Part shown: one piece after another, positions 21,453 through 31,675 of the stretch
How positions within the stretch are numbered: the first letter of the stretch is position 1
How the letters are laid out: the number at the start of each line of letters is the position of its first letter
Notes under the pieces: generated by a model
What the model saw: the letters and a program-made list of their open reading frames with translations, nothing else
What the model was told of the DNA's origin: nothing
Databases searched by the model: none
Assembly (NCBI RefSeq): GCF_001668575.1
Contig: NZ_LZMD01000062.1
Span: 1-56,179, forward strand
DNA length: 56,179 nt
DNA from: Mycobacterium sp. 1164985.4
GTDB taxonomy: Bacteria; Actinomycetota; Actinomycetes; Mycobacteriales; Mycobacteriaceae
Direction: 5' to 3'
Made by a program: the position numbers and the translations under genes

Positions 21453-22743
21453 GGCGGCGGTCAACAGGGTCTATGCGGCCCGACTCGCGGGATTGGTGGT
21501 CTTGGGCCCCGACGGCGAGTCCATCGGCCGTGTCCGGGATGTGGTGGTCAGCATCAGCCTGGTGCGCCAGCAGCCGCGCGTGCTCGGCCTGGTTGTCGAA
21601 TTGCTCACGCGGCGACGGATTTTCGTGCCGATCCTGCGGGTGACGTCGATCGAGCCCGGCGCCGTGACACTGGCCACCGGTAGTGTGTCGCTGCGCCGGT
21701 TCGCCCAGCGTCCCGGCGAGGTGCTGGTGCTCGGGCAGGTGATCGAAACCCGGGTCCGCGTCGACGATCCCGACCTGCCGGAGCTGGCCAACGTCGACGT
21801 GATCGTCGTCGACCTCGGGATCGAGCAGACCCGCACGCGGGACTGGATGGTCACCAAGGTCGCCGTGCGTCCGCACCGGCGCCTGGGCAGGCGCGCCAAC
21901 GTGCACGTGGTCGACTGGCAGAACGTTCACGGCCTCACCCCCTCCGGTCTGGCGATGCCCGATCAGGGCGTCGCGCAGCTGCTCGAGCTTTTCGAGGGCC
22001 AGCGCGCCGTGGAAGTCGCCGAGGCCCTGCGAGAACTGCCGACCAAGCGCCGCTACGAGCTGGTCAACGCCCTCGACGTCGAGCGACTGGCCGACGTGCT
22101 GCAGGAACTGCCCGACGACGACCAGCTCGATGTGCTCAGGCGGCTGCCCGGCGACCGGGCCGTCGACGTTCTCGAGGCGATGGACCCGGACGACGCGGCC
22201 GACCTGCTGGGGTCGATGGCCCCGACCGATGCCGAGCAGTTCCTGCGTCGGATGGATCCCGAGGATTCCGAGGACGTCCGCCGCCTGCTGGCGCACTCGC
22301 CTGACACCGCGGGCGGCCTGATGACGTCCGAGCCCGTGGTGCTGGCACCGGACACCACCGTCGCTGAGGCGCTGGCCCGGGTTCGCGACCCCGACCTGAC
22401 CCCTGCGCTGGCCTCGCTGGTGTTCGTCACCCGCCCCCCGACGGCCACGCCCACCGGTCACTACCTGGGCTGCGTTCATCTTCAGCGCCTCCTGCGAGAG
22501 CCACCGGCCGACCTGGTCAGCGGCATCATCGACACCGATCTGCCGAACCTGTCCCCCGCCGACTCGCTGGGCGCGGTGACCCGCTACTTCGCGGCCTACA
22601 ACCTGGTCTGCGGGCCCGTCGTCGACGAAGAGAACCACCTGCTGGGCGCCGTGTCGGTCGACGACGTGCTCGACCACCTGCTGCCCCACGACTGGCGCGA
22701 AACCGAGGAACCCGAACTCACCGGCGCCGAGGGCACCTCATGA
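21451..22743 (+). CDS. MgtE N-domain/CBS protein without a pore (Rv1232c-type)
   Basis: 430-aa predicted soluble protein. Residues ~1-140 hold a PRC-barrel-like region, ~170-285 an MgtE_N superhelical domain (ELPTKRRYELVNALDVERLADVLQELP), then DTAGGLMT at ~287, the MgtE link to CBS domains, and two CBS repeats to the end. The five-TM MgtE channel is absent. In MgtE these domains sense cytoplasmic Mg2+ and gate the channel, so a Mg2+- or nucleotide-sensing role is inferred. ATG 21451 follows TACCCT (21438-21443) by 7 nt: leaderless. The stop overlaps the DUF1003 start by 4 bp. Confidence 0.88.
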   Translation: MAAVNRVYAARLAGLVVLGPDGESIGRVRDVVVSISLVRQQPRVLGLVVELLTRRRIFVPILRVTSIEPGAVTLATGSVSLRRFAQRPGEVLVLGQVIETRVRVDDPDLPELANVDVIVVDLGIEQTRTRDWMVTKVAVRPHRRLGRRANVHVVDWQNVHGLTPSGLAMPDQGVAQLLELFEGQRAVEVAEALRELPTKRRYELVNALDVERLADVLQELPDDDQLDVLRRLPGDRAVDVLEAMDPDDAADLLGSMAPTDAEQFLRRMDPEDSEDVRRLLAHSPDTAGGLMTSEPVVLAPDTTVAEALARVRDPDLTPALASLVFVTRPPTATPTGHYLGCVHLQRLLREPPADLVSGIIDTDLPNLSPADSLGAVTRYFAAYNLVCGPVVDEENHLLGAVSVDDVLDHLLPHDWRETEEPELTGAEGTS

Positions 22744-23288
22744 CCGATCGCAGCCGCCTCGACACTCCGCTGGCCACGCGGCGGTTCTCGTTCAATGTCG
22801 ACCCCGAGGCGGTCGGGAACTTCAGCGAGCGGATCGCCCGGTTCCTCGGCACCGGCCGCTATCTGGCGTGGCAGACCATCATCGTCATCGTCTGGATCGC
22901 GCTGAACCTGTTCGCGGTCGGGCTGCGCTGGGACCCGTATCCGTTCATCCTGCTCAACCTCGCGTTCTCCACCCAGGCGGCCTACGCGGCGCCGCTGATC
23001 CTGTTGGCACAGAACCGCCAGGAGAACCGGGACCGCGTGTCGCTGGACGAGGACCGCCGCCGCGCCCTGCAAACAAAGGCCGACACCGAGTACCTGGCGC
23101 GCGAACTGGCGGCCTTGCGGCTGGCGATCGGCGAGGTCGTCACCCGTGATTACCTGCGCAGGGAGCTCGACGAGATGCGGGAGATGCTCGCCGCGCTGCA
23201 GCCACAGACAGGCGAAACCGGCGACGACGGCGACGGCCGAAGCGAGCAGGGCGAGCGTCGGAGCAAAAAACCGAGTGTGGGCAGCTAA
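22740..23288 (+). CDS. DUF1003 membrane protein (Rv1231c-type)
   Basis: 182 aa. Two TM helices (WQTIIVIVWIALNLFAVGL and FILLNLAFSTQAAYAAPLILLA) are followed by QNRQENRDR, the DUF1003 signature, and a long charged C-terminal helix with coiled-coil character (~100-160). ATG 22740 overlaps the MgtE_N/CBS stop by 4 bp, so the products are likely made in a fixed ratio and may form one complex. Function unknown. Confidence 0.85.
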   Translation: MTDRSRLDTPLATRRFSFNVDPEAVGNFSERIARFLGTGRYLAWQTIIVIVWIALNLFAVGLRWDPYPFILLNLAFSTQAAYAAPLILLAQNRQENRDRVSLDEDRRRALQTKADTEYLARELAALRLAIGEVVTRDYLRRELDEMREMLAALQPQTGETGDDGDGRSEQGERRSKKPSVGS

Positions 23289-23366
23289 CGCATTGCTGTA
23301 ACGCGGCGATTGTCTAGTGGGTATGGTGACTTGGTTCACAAGCGACTGCGGACCTAGGACGGTTGA

Positions 23367-24863
23367 GTGCACATAAGGGGAGGAGCCGCCCTCAAGGCCG
23401 TGCGGCGTCAAACGGGGCGTCTGCGGCGTATCCCGGGCCCTCGAGTGCAGAAACTGGCATCCGCCAACGGCATGCGCGCCGGCCTCGGCGTCGCGATCAT
23501 CACCCCGATCATCCTTGCCGGCAGCGTCGGCGCGTCGGCGCCGTCACCGCGCACATCCACCTCGGATGCGGCGGTGACGCCACTGGCCGCGGTCGAACCG
23601 TCACCGGGAGCGCGTTCGGGCGCGTCGGTGGTCGCGGTGGCCAAGGAACCCATGGCCTTTCACATCGCCGCCTCGACGGCGTCCGCTCCCCCGCCCGCAG
23701 CGGTGGTGAATTCGCCTGGCACACTGGGCATTCCGGCGATGGCCCTGTCGGCGTACCGCAACGCCGAGCGCATCATGGCCTCGGCGTATCCGGGCTGTGG
23801 CATCAGCTGGAACCTGCTGGCCGGTATCGGACGCATCGAGTCGATGCACGCCAACGGCGGCGCGACCGACGCCAGCGGCACCGCCATCCGCCCCATCTAC
23901 GGGCCCGCGCTCGACGGCACTCTGCCCGGCAACGAGGTCATCGTGCAGAGCCGCGTGGCCGACCGGGTCACCTATGCCCGAGCCATGGGCCCGATGCAGT
24001 TCCTGCCGGGAACCTGGTCGCGGTACGCCTCCGACGGCGACGGCGACGGCAAGGCCGAGGTGCAGAACCTCTACGACTCGACGCTGGCCGCCGCCCGCTA
24101 CCTGTGCAGCGGCAACCTCAACCTGCGCGACCCGAACCACGTCATGACGGCGATCCTTCGGTACAACAACTCGGTGGCCTACGCCCGCAACGTGCTGGGT
24201 TGGGCCGCGGCCTACGCGACCGGCGTGGTGCCGATGGACCTGCCCCCGATCACCGGATCGGTGCCGACGCTCGATGAAACCGACAACAGCTTGCACCTGA
24301 CCGACCTGAAGGCGTACCAGGGTCTGGGCCCTGGACTTCCGCTCAACGCGCTCGGGCTGCCGTCCAACGATCCGCTGGCGCTCATGCCGCTGCTCGAACG
24401 CGACGCCGTCGCCAGCCAGATGGGCAACATGCCGGGCTTCGCCCCAGGTCAACGACTCGGACCGCTGCCCGGACCTGCACCACAAGGGCCGGCGGCCTCG
24501 CCGCAGGCGCCACCCGCGCCGCCGCCGTGGGCCCCGCCGTGGATGCAGCCGCAGCGCCCCGAATGCGCGGTGTTCTGCATTCAGGACAACCCGGCGCCCC
24601 CGCTGCAGCCCGCGCTCGGCGGACCGCCGGTCGCCCAGCCGATGCTTCCGTCCGCTCCGGCTCCCCTGGCGCCGCCCGCCCCTGGCGCCGTCGCGCCGGG
24701 TCCCGCCCCTGGCGCCGTCCCGCCGGGGCCCGCATCGGTCGGCGCACCCGCTCCGGCCGTCGGCGCGCCCGCCCCCGCTCAGGCACCCGGACCGGAGACC
24801 CCGCCGGGACCGGCACCCGGTCCAGCCACCGCGCCGGGTCCGGCGCCCGGACCGGTCGGTTAA
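23367..24863 (+). CDS. Secreted lytic-transglycosylase-like protein with proline-rich tail (Rv1230c-type)
   Basis: 498 aa. A basic N-terminus (RRQTGRLRRIPGPR) leads to a hydrophobic stretch near residues 32-52 (LGVAIITPIILAGSVGASA), so it is exported or membrane-anchored. Residues ~140-290 resemble an MltB/SLT transglycosylase domain: the catalytic Glu may be in GIGRIESMHA, followed by AMGPMQFLPGTWSRYASDGDGDG and ILRYNNSVAYARNVL. The last ~150 residues are Pro/Ala/Gly repeats interrupted by ECAVFCIQD, a likely disulfide pair. It probably cleaves or binds peptidoglycan. GTG 23367 is tentative; GTG 23400 is an alternative. Confidence 0.8.
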   Translation: MHIRGGAALKAVRRQTGRLRRIPGPRVQKLASANGMRAGLGVAIITPIILAGSVGASAPSPRTSTSDAAVTPLAAVEPSPGARSGASVVAVAKEPMAFHIAASTASAPPPAAVVNSPGTLGIPAMALSAYRNAERIMASAYPGCGISWNLLAGIGRIESMHANGGATDASGTAIRPIYGPALDGTLPGNEVIVQSRVADRVTYARAMGPMQFLPGTWSRYASDGDGDGKAEVQNLYDSTLAAARYLCSGNLNLRDPNHVMTAILRYNNSVAYARNVLGWAAAYATGVVPMDLPPITGSVPTLDETDNSLHLTDLKAYQGLGPGLPLNALGLPSNDPLALMPLLERDAVASQMGNMPGFAPGQRLGPLPGPAPQGPAASPQAPPAPPPWAPPWMQPQRPECAVFCIQDNPAPPLQPALGGPPVAQPMLPSAPAPLAPPAPGAVAPGPAPGAVPPGPASVGAPAPAVGAPAPAQAPGPETPPGPAPGPATAPGPAPGPVG

Positions 24864-24894
24864 AGGCCGCCGTCGAGTCGGCCTAGACTCGACG

Positions 24895-26040
24895 GTGATG
24901 TCTCAATCACCCTCTGACCTGGAAGCCGCGATCCGTCGCGCGCTGGCCAAAGTGATCGACCCCGAACTGCGGCGGCCGATCACCGAGATCGGCATGGTCA
25001 AGAACGTCACCGTCGAATCCGGCGGGGCCGTCCACGTCGAGATCTACCTGACCACCGCCGCGTGCCCGAAGAAGACCGAGATCTCCGATCAGGTCAGCCG
25101 CGCCGTCGCCGACGTGCCCGGTACCGGCTCCGTGCGGGTCAGCCTCGACGTGATGAACGACGAACAACGCACCGAGCTGCGCAAACAGCTGCGTGGCGAC
25201 TCGCGCGAACCCGTCATCCCGTTCGCCCAGCCCGGCTCGTTGACCCGCGTCTACGCGGTGGCCTCCGGCAAGGGCGGCGTCGGCAAGTCCAGCGTCACGG
25301 TGAACCTCGCGGCGGCCATGGCCGCTCGGGGCATCTCGGTGGGCGTGCTCGACGCCGACATCTACGGCCACTCGGTCCCGCGCATGATGGGCATCACCGA
25401 CCGGCCCACCCAGGTCGAGTCGATGATCCTGCCGCCGGTCGCCCACGACGTTCGGGTGATCTCGATCGCGATGTTCACCCAGGGCAACACCCCGGTGGTC
25501 TGGCGCGGCCCGATGCTGCACCGCGCGCTGCAGCAGTTCCTGGCCGACGTTTACTGGGGCGATCTGGACGTACTGCTGCTCGACCTCCCGCCGGGCACGG
25601 GCGACGTCGCGATCTCGGTGGCGCAGCTCATTCCCGGCGCGGAGATCTTAGTGGTGACGACGCCCCAACTGGCGGCCGCCGAGGTGGCCGAGCGAGCCGG
25701 CGCGATCGCGCTGCAGACCCGTCAGCGCATCGTCGGCGTGGTGGAGAACATGTCCGGGCTGCAGATGCCCGACGGCACAACCATGCAGATCTTCGGCGAG
25801 GGCGGCGGCAAGCAGGTCGCCGAGCGCCTGACGCGTGCGATCGGCGCCGACGTGCCGTTGCTGGGACAGGTTCCGCTCGACCCGGCCCTGGTGTCGGCCG
25901 GCGACTCCGGTGTCCCGTTAGTGCTGTCGGCGCCGGACTCGGCGGCGGGTAAGGAGTTGCGCAGCGTCGCCGATGCCCTGTCCAGCCGTAAGCGCGGGCT
26001 GGCGGGGATGTCGCTGGGCCTGGATCCGGCCGGTAGATAA
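24895..26040 (+). CDS. mrp: Mrp/NBP35-type Fe-S cluster carrier ATPase
   Basis: 381-aa P-loop scaffold/carrier for iron-sulfur clusters. The N-terminal DUF59/MIP18 domain (~1-100; VIDPELRRPITEIGMVK) precedes an ATPase domain with deviant Walker A GKGGVGKS near residue 125, DADIYGHSVPRMMG near residue 155 and DLPPGTGD near residue 230. The CxxC cluster motif of classical Mrp/Ind1 is not seen; VVENMSG lies in its place. TAGACT (24884-24889) is 5 nt before GTG 24895 and 8 nt before ATG 24898, so transcription is probably leaderless with either codon used. Confidence 0.93.
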   Translation: MMSQSPSDLEAAIRRALAKVIDPELRRPITEIGMVKNVTVESGGAVHVEIYLTTAACPKKTEISDQVSRAVADVPGTGSVRVSLDVMNDEQRTELRKQLRGDSREPVIPFAQPGSLTRVYAVASGKGGVGKSSVTVNLAAAMAARGISVGVLDADIYGHSVPRMMGITDRPTQVESMILPPVAHDVRVISIAMFTQGNTPVVWRGPMLHRALQQFLADVYWGDLDVLLLDLPPGTGDVAISVAQLIPGAEILVVTTPQLAAAEVAERAGAIALQTRQRIVGVVENMSGLQMPDGTTMQIFGEGGGKQVAERLTRAIGADVPLLGQVPLDPALVSAGDSGVPLVLSAPDSAAGKELRSVADALSSRKRGLAGMSLGLDPAGR

Positions 26041-26102
26041 CGGTCTCGTGTTCGAGGCCGAACTACGTCACACCTGTCCCACATGGCGTTACAGTGCTGT
26101 TC

Positions 26103-26738
26103 GTGGGTAGGGCGATGTTAGCTAACGGGCGGGGCAAGCTGCTGGCCCTCGTCTCCTCGGTCGCGTTGTCTGCCGCCCTGTTCTACGCCCAGTCCGCGAA
26201 GGCGCCGGAAGAGCATCCCGCCCCGCCGGTGGCCGCGCGTCAGGACGCGCCCGCAGGTGCGCCGACGCTCAAGATGCCGACCGAAGCGGAGTTGCTCGCA
26301 GCGAGCGCTCCGGTTGCCAGCGCGGCGACCCCGTTCGAGTTGCCCGCGGGTCTGGCACCCGAAGGCGGTTTACAGGTCAACACGATTCGGGTGGCCCGCG
26401 CGATCAGCGTGTTGTTTCCCGAGATCAAGACGATCGGCGGGTATCGCCAGGACCCGCTGAAGTGGCATCCCAACGGTTTGGCGCTCGACGTGATGATCCC
26501 CAACCACAGCAGCGAAGAGGGCATCGCGCTAGGCAACCAGATCGCCGGAATCGCGCTGGCGAACGCGCAGCGCTGGGGCGTCATCCACGTGATCTGGCGG
26601 CAGGGCTTCTATCCCGGCGTCGGCGCGCCGAGTTGGACGGCGGACTACGGCAACGAGACGGCTAACCATTTCGACCACGTGCACATCGCCACCAACGGCG
26701 GCGGCTACCCGACCGGCGACGAGCACTACTTCATCTAG
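26103..26738 (+). CDS. Exported protein with HxH-type C-terminal domain
   Basis: 211 aa. GTG 26103 lies exactly 7 nt after TACAGT (26090-26095), supporting a leaderless start; an in-frame GTG at 26094 falls inside the hexamer. The N-terminus has a signal/anchor (KLLALVSSVALSAALFYAQS). Residues ~95-211 form a compact domain with GGYRQDPLKWHPNGLALDVMI, HVIWRQGFY and NHFDHVHIATNG, recalling M15/VanY-like folds (His, Asp and HxH near the end) seen in several mycobacterial secreted proteins. A cell-wall hydrolase or binding role is inferred. No lipobox is seen. Its place corresponds to the lpqX region, but I do not identify it as LpqX. Confidence 0.75.
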   Translation: MGRAMLANGRGKLLALVSSVALSAALFYAQSAKAPEEHPAPPVAARQDAPAGAPTLKMPTEAELLAASAPVASAATPFELPAGLAPEGGLQVNTIRVARAISVLFPEIKTIGGYRQDPLKWHPNGLALDVMIPNHSSEEGIALGNQIAGIALANAQRWGVIHVIWRQGFYPGVGAPSWTADYGNETANHFDHVHIATNGGGYPTGDEHYFI

Positions 26739-26750
26739 AGGGGCGCGGCG

Positions 26751-27155
26751 CTAGGTGGCGTCGGTGTCGAACGGGGTCGTCGCGGGCGATTCCGGTGCAA
26801 CGGCCGGCGGCGGCTGCGATGTGTTGGCAGGTTTGTCGGCGGGCCGGTCGGCGGACTTCCGGTCGAAATTGCCTGTGAAGAACGAATCGTCGCCGTCGAG
26901 CAGATGCTTCGTCAGCGCCGCGCGCGGCGTCATACCGCGCAGCTTGTTGAGCTCGCTGAGCGGCTCGCGCAGGTCGTCGAACTCCGGGCCGAGGTCCTCG
27001 CGCAGTTGGCTGGTGACACCGCTGATGTAGTCGCGGGCCTGCCGCAACGCACCAGTCGTCCACCGGATCGCGCCGGGCAGCCGCTCGGGTCCCAGGATCA
27101 CCAGACCGGCGATCACCAGGATGAGCATCTCGCCCCAGCCGACGTTCGCGAACAT
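26751..27155 (-). CDS. tatB: Sec-independent translocase subunit TatB
   Basis: 134 aa. A single N-terminal helix with the TatB signature ([22 protein letters not shown]; Glu in the membrane segment, then GPERLP) precedes an amphipathic helix ([15 protein letters not shown]) and a disordered, acidic/proline tail. TatB works with TatA and TatC to export folded twin-arginine proteins. ATG 27155 lies 2 bp after the htrA stop, so it is the terminal gene of the rseA-htrA-tatB group, tying Tat export to envelope stress. The same order occurs in M. tuberculosis (Rv1222-Rv1224). Confidence 0.94.
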   Translation of the reverse strand: MFANVGWGEMLILVIAGLVILGPERLPGAIRWTTGALRQARDYISGVTSQLREDLGPEFDDLREPLSELNKLRGMTPRAALTKHLLDGDDSFFTGNFDRKSADRPADKPANTSQPPPAVAPESPATTPFDTDAT

Positions 27156-27157
27156 GG

Positions 27158-28714
<1,557 letters not shown>

Positions 28715-29110
28715 CTACCGGCGCTTGCGCCGCGGACGCTGTGTGCCGTCAGCAAACTGCGACTGCTGCGTCTCGACGGGCGGCTCCGGCGGAGAATGGT
28801 GTGGGATCTCGGACAATAGGCCCAAAAGTGAGCTCGGCACGGCGACCGGTCGCGATTCCCGCAACGCCGCGCGCGCTTGGCGCTGCGCGTCGACCTCAGC
28901 CGCGCACTGCGAACACAGCGACAAATGGTGCGCGGCGCGAAGATGCGGGGTCAGTCGCAGTTCGCCGTCCACGAAAGCGGCGATGGCCTCCGTGGAGAGG
29001 TGTTCGGTCGAGCCGAACTGGCGCGGGCCGACCGGTGAGTCGCTCTGGGAGGCGAACTGAGAGGGCAGCCATGAGAAGGCCCGACGGAACAAATGTCCCG
29101 GGTCGACCAT
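28715..29110 (-). CDS. rseA: Anti-sigma-E factor RseA
   Basis: 131-aa cytoplasmic zinc-type anti-sigma factor binding SigE. The ZAS motif HxxxCxxC is visible in HHLSLCSQC near residues 70-78, within TEHLSTEAIAAFVDGELRLTPHLRAAHHLSLC. The basic C-terminal tail ends RPRRKRR. ATG 29110 is supported by GAGGAG upstream; a longer open frame overlaps the sigE end and lacks similarity. No TM helix is seen, as for Rv1222. In M. tuberculosis RseA is phosphorylated by PknB and degraded by ClpC1P2, which frees SigE. Confidence 0.94.
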   Translation of the reverse strand: MVDPGHLFRRAFSWLPSQFASQSDSPVGPRQFGSTEHLSTEAIAAFVDGELRLTPHLRAAHHLSLCSQCAAEVDAQRQARAALRESRPVAVPSSLLGLLSEIPHHSPPEPPVETQQSQFADGTQRPRRKRR

Positions 29111-29186
29111 CGCCCAGCTCCTCTCGCTGCGTGTCACGGCGTCCATTCGAATGTAGCGCGGCGCGCTGTGCGAAAGACGGCGAACG

Positions 29187-29975
29187 TCAGGCCGTTTTGG
29201 CCACGTCGCCGGGCTGACCGGAGGCGGAGGTGCCGCCGTGATTGGCGAGGTAGTCGCGAAGCGCCTGCCTACCGCGGTGGATACGACTGCGCACCGTGCC
29301 GAGCTTGACGCCCAGCGTCGCGCCGATCTCCTCGTAGGAGAGTCCCTCGATGTCACACAGGACGACCGCGGCGCGGAACTCCGGGGGCAGCGAGTCGAGC
29401 GCGGCCTGCAGGTCGGGGCCCAGCCGCGAGTCATGGAAGATCTGCTCGGGATTGGGATCGGCGGCCGGAACCCGGTCGTAGTCCTCGGGTAGCGCCTCCA
29501 TGCGGATGCGTCCGCGTCTGCGAACCATGTCGAGGAACAGGTTGGTGGTGATGCGGTGCAACCACCCCTCGAACGTGCCGGGTTGGTAGTTCTGCAGCGA
29601 TCGGAACACCCGGATGAAGGTCTCCTGGGTCAGGTCCTCGGCGTCGTGCTGATTACCCGACAGGCGGTAGGCCAGCCGGTATACCCGATCGGCGTGCTGG
29701 CGCACGAGCTCATCCCACGATGGCATGGTCGATTTATCGCCCGTGGCGTCGAACACCGCGGTGCCGGTCATCTCGTCTGTGGGCTCGACCCATTGCCCGT
29801 CCGAAAACTGTTCGAGGTGGGCCATTGAAGTCGGCGCCATCTTGATGGTGGTCGTCACATCCTCCTGGTCGCAGCCGCCATCGATAAGCGGCGGTTCGCT
29901 ATTGGCCGCAACGCGGAGATCCGCATAGGTATTCCCTGCAAGGTCCCCTGGATGCCAGCGTCCGCCGTTTTCCAT
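29187..29975 (-). CDS. sigE: ECF sigma factor SigE
   Basis: 262 aa from ATG 29975. A divergent N-terminal extension (~75 residues) precedes sigma region 2 ([21 protein letters not shown] through [24 protein letters not shown]) and region 4 ([41 protein letters not shown]). It directs the surface-stress response and is held by the adjacent RseA. GGAG lies 12 nt before ATG 29975. Longer starts exist at 30011 and 30053, and M. tuberculosis SigE is known to use several starts, so isoforms are plausible. The upstream region has an MprA-like box. Confidence 0.95.
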   Translation of the reverse strand: MENGGRWHPGDLAGNTYADLRVAANSEPPLIDGGCDQEDVTTTIKMAPTSMAHLEQFSDGQWVEPTDEMTGTAVFDATGDKSTMPSWDELVRQHADRVYRLAYRLSGNQHDAEDLTQETFIRVFRSLQNYQPGTFEGWLHRITTNLFLDMVRRRGRIRMEALPEDYDRVPAADPNPEQIFHDSRLGPDLQAALDSLPPEFRAAVVLCDIEGLSYEEIGATLGVKLGTVRSRIHRGRQALRDYLANHGGTSASGQPGDVAKTA

Positions 29976-30019
29976 GGGACATACGTTCTCCGACCGTTCC
30001 GTGCTTGGCATATGAGCAA

Positions 30020-30037
30020 ACTGAGCATTTCCTGAGA
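30020..30037 (-). promoter_or_regulatory. MprA-box-like direct repeat upstream of sigE
   Basis: The reverse strand reads TCTCAGGAAATGCTCAGT, two CTCAG units ten bases apart, close to the recognition pattern known for the MprAB response regulator that controls sigE. It lies 45-62 bp upstream of ATG 29975 and would overlap the N-terminus of longer SigE forms. Confidence 0.5.
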
Positions 30038-30151
30038 AAGCATTTCTACCCATTTCTGACCTGCGCGAACCCAGTGGATTTTCGTCTAGTCCGGCGCTCG
30101 AGAACGGGCGTGTCGCGATGCTGACCCCCGCCGGTTGGCTACGCTGCGGGC

Positions 30152-30811
30152 ATGCCGGGCACCGACGACGTCATCGGACCGCACAACCGTGCCGAATCGA
30201 TCGTGTCGCACGCTGAGCAGTCGATCTCCGAGGACTCGATCGTCGCCGCGGCCCGCGAACGCGCCGTCGACATCGGCGCGGGCGCCGTCACCCCCGCGGT
30301 CGGGGCCCTGCTGTGCGTGTTCGCCAAGCTGACGGCGGCCAAGGCAGTCGTGGAGGTCGGCACGGGCGTCGGGGTCAGCGGCCTGTGGCTGCTGTCGGGT
30401 ATGCGCGAGGACGGCGTGCTGACGACCATCGACCTCGAACCCGAACACCAGCGCCTGGCCAAGCAGGCGTTCAGCGAGGCCGGGATCGGCCCGGGGCGGA
30501 GCCGGTTGATCAGCGGTCGCGCCCAGGAGGTGCTGACCCGGCTCGCCGACGAGTCGTACGACCTGGTGTTCATCGACGCCGACCCGGTCGACCAGCCGCA
30601 GTTCGTCGCCGAAGGCGTCCGGCTGCTGCGCCCGGGGGGCGCAATCGTGCTGCACCGCGCGGCACTCGGCGGCCGTGCCGGCGACGCCACCGCCAACGAC
30701 GCCGAGGTTGCCGCCGTGCGCGAGGCCGCCCGGCTGATCGCTGAGGACGAACGGCTGACCCCGGTGCTGATTCCGCTGGGCGACGGCCTGCTCGCCGCTG
30801 CGCGCGACTGA
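30152..30811 (+). CDS. O-methyltransferase, SAM-dependent (Rv1220c-type)
   Basis: 219-aa class I methyltransferase of the catechol/caffeoyl-CoA OMT type. SAM motif I is [19 protein letters not shown] near residues 67-85, an acidic adenosine contact is in [15 protein letters not shown] near residue 92, and motif [13 protein letters not shown] near residue 140 holds the metal-binding Asp residues. ATG 30152 follows TACGCT (30140-30145) by 6 nt: leaderless. Divergent from sigE, as Rv1220c is in M. tuberculosis. Substrate unknown. Confidence 0.9.
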   Translation: MPGTDDVIGPHNRAESIVSHAEQSISEDSIVAAARERAVDIGAGAVTPAVGALLCVFAKLTAAKAVVEVGTGVGVSGLWLLSGMREDGVLTTIDLEPEHQRLAKQAFSEAGIGPGRSRLISGRAQEVLTRLADESYDLVFIDADPVDQPQFVAEGVRLLRPGGAIVLHRAALGGRAGDATANDAEVAAVREAARLIAEDERLTPVLIPLGDGLLAAARD

Positions 30812-30846
30812 ACTTCTCCCGGGATTTCTCCCCGCGAGATTTCTTC

Positions 30847-30910
30847 CCGCGAGCAGACGTAAACCTGCCGCTTTTCGCCGATTTTCAGGCAGTTTCGCGT
30901 CTGCTCGCGG
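30847..30910 (+). terminator. Long hairpin between O-methyltransferase and tetR
   Basis: CCGCGAGCAGACG (30847-30859) is perfectly complementary to CGTCTGCTCGCGG (30898-30910). Inside, AAACCTGCC (30861-30869) pairs with GGCAGTTT (30888-30895) with one bulged base. The stem exceeds 20 bp. GCGAGCAGACG-type hairpins are, from memory, recurrent in mycobacterial intergenic DNA. It probably ends O-methyltransferase transcription. Confidence 0.65.
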
Positions 30911-30952
30911 TACCTGGTCGACGGCCATCGCGCCGCGCCCTCTTGACCGCTG

Positions 30953-30990
30953 GCTGAACGCTCGTTTAGCCTACTGAACATGCGTTCAGC
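30953..30990 (+). promoter_or_regulatory. Double operator and leaderless promoter of the TetR-ABC operon
   Basis: Two copies of CTGAAC-N4-GTTCAG occur: 30954-30969 (one mismatch, GTTTAG) and 30974-30989 (perfect). Centres are 20 bp apart, two helical turns. The -10 TAGCCT (30967-30972) lies between and partly within them, and the second copy contains the start codon at 30980. This is a textbook autorepressor layout. Confidence 0.75.
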
Positions 30991-31675
30991 ATCGAACGAT
31001 CTGACGGCGGTCGCACGGATCCGCGACGCCGCGATCGAACAGTGGGGCCAACACGGCTTCAACGTCGGCCTTCGGACCGTCGCCGAGGCGGCCGGGGTGT
31101 CGGCCGCGCTGGTGATCCATCACTTCGGTTCGAAGGAAGGCCTGCGCAAGGCGTGTGACACCCATGTCGCCGACGTGATCCGCGAAACCAAGACCGAATC
31201 GCTGCAGACGCACGACCCCGCCACCTGGCTGTCGCAGATGGCCGAGATCGAGTCGTACGCGCCGCTGATGGCCTACCTCGTGCGCAGCCTGCAGTCGGGC
31301 AGCGAGCTGGCCAAGTCGTTCTGGCAGCGGATGATCGACAACGCCGAACAGTACCTGGACGAGGGGGTCCGGTCCGGGCTGCTCAGACCGAGCCGCGACC
31401 CACGGGCCAGAGCTCGGTTCCTGGCGATGGCCAGCGGCGGGGGTTTCCTGCTGTATCTGCAGCTGCACGAGTCCGCGGATTTGCGCGTGGCGCTTCACGA
31501 TTACGCCGAGGAGATGGTTCTTCCCGCGCTCGAGGTCTACACGCAAGGGTTGATGGCCGATTCGACGATGTACGACGCGTTCCTCGCGCAGCGGGAGAAG
31601 GGAATTCCGTTCAGCAGCACCCAGAAGGGAGATCGCGATGACGGCTCAGACGGCGGGACCACTGCGGCGAGCTGA
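30980..31675 (+). CDS. TetR-family repressor of the adjacent efflux operon (Rv1219c-type)
   Basis: 231 aa. The N-terminal HTH spans residues ~10-55 ([42 protein letters not shown]), with a C-terminal helical ligand/dimer domain. ATG 30980 follows TAGCCT by 7 nt (leaderless) and lies inside a perfect palindrome. Its 3' end overlaps the ABC ATPase start by 38 bp, so the regulator and pump are one transcript. M. tuberculosis Rv1219c is a structurally characterised repressor next to the Rv1217c-Rv1218c multidrug pump. Confidence 0.92.
   Translation: MRSASNDLTAVARIRDAAIEQWGQHGFNVGLRTVAEAAGVSAALVIHHFGSKEGLRKACDTHVADVIRETKTESLQTHDPATWLSQMAEIESYAPLMAYLVRSLQSGSELAKSFWQRMIDNAEQYLDEGVRSGLLRPSRDPRARARFLAMASGGGFLLYLQLHESADLRVALHDYAEEMVLPALEVYTQGLMADSTMYDAFLAQREKGIPFSSTQKGDRDDGSDGGTTAAS

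Noticed and set aside
21453..21464. TTG start for the CitE-like protein
   Set aside because: ATG at 21452 is stronger; TTG would only add four residues without a ribosome site. Kept as an alternative.
24500..24860. Pro/Ala repeat DNA in the transglycosylase gene as a CRISPR or minisatellite
   Set aside because: Repeats are degenerate codons within one frame, with no conserved spacer-repeat structure.
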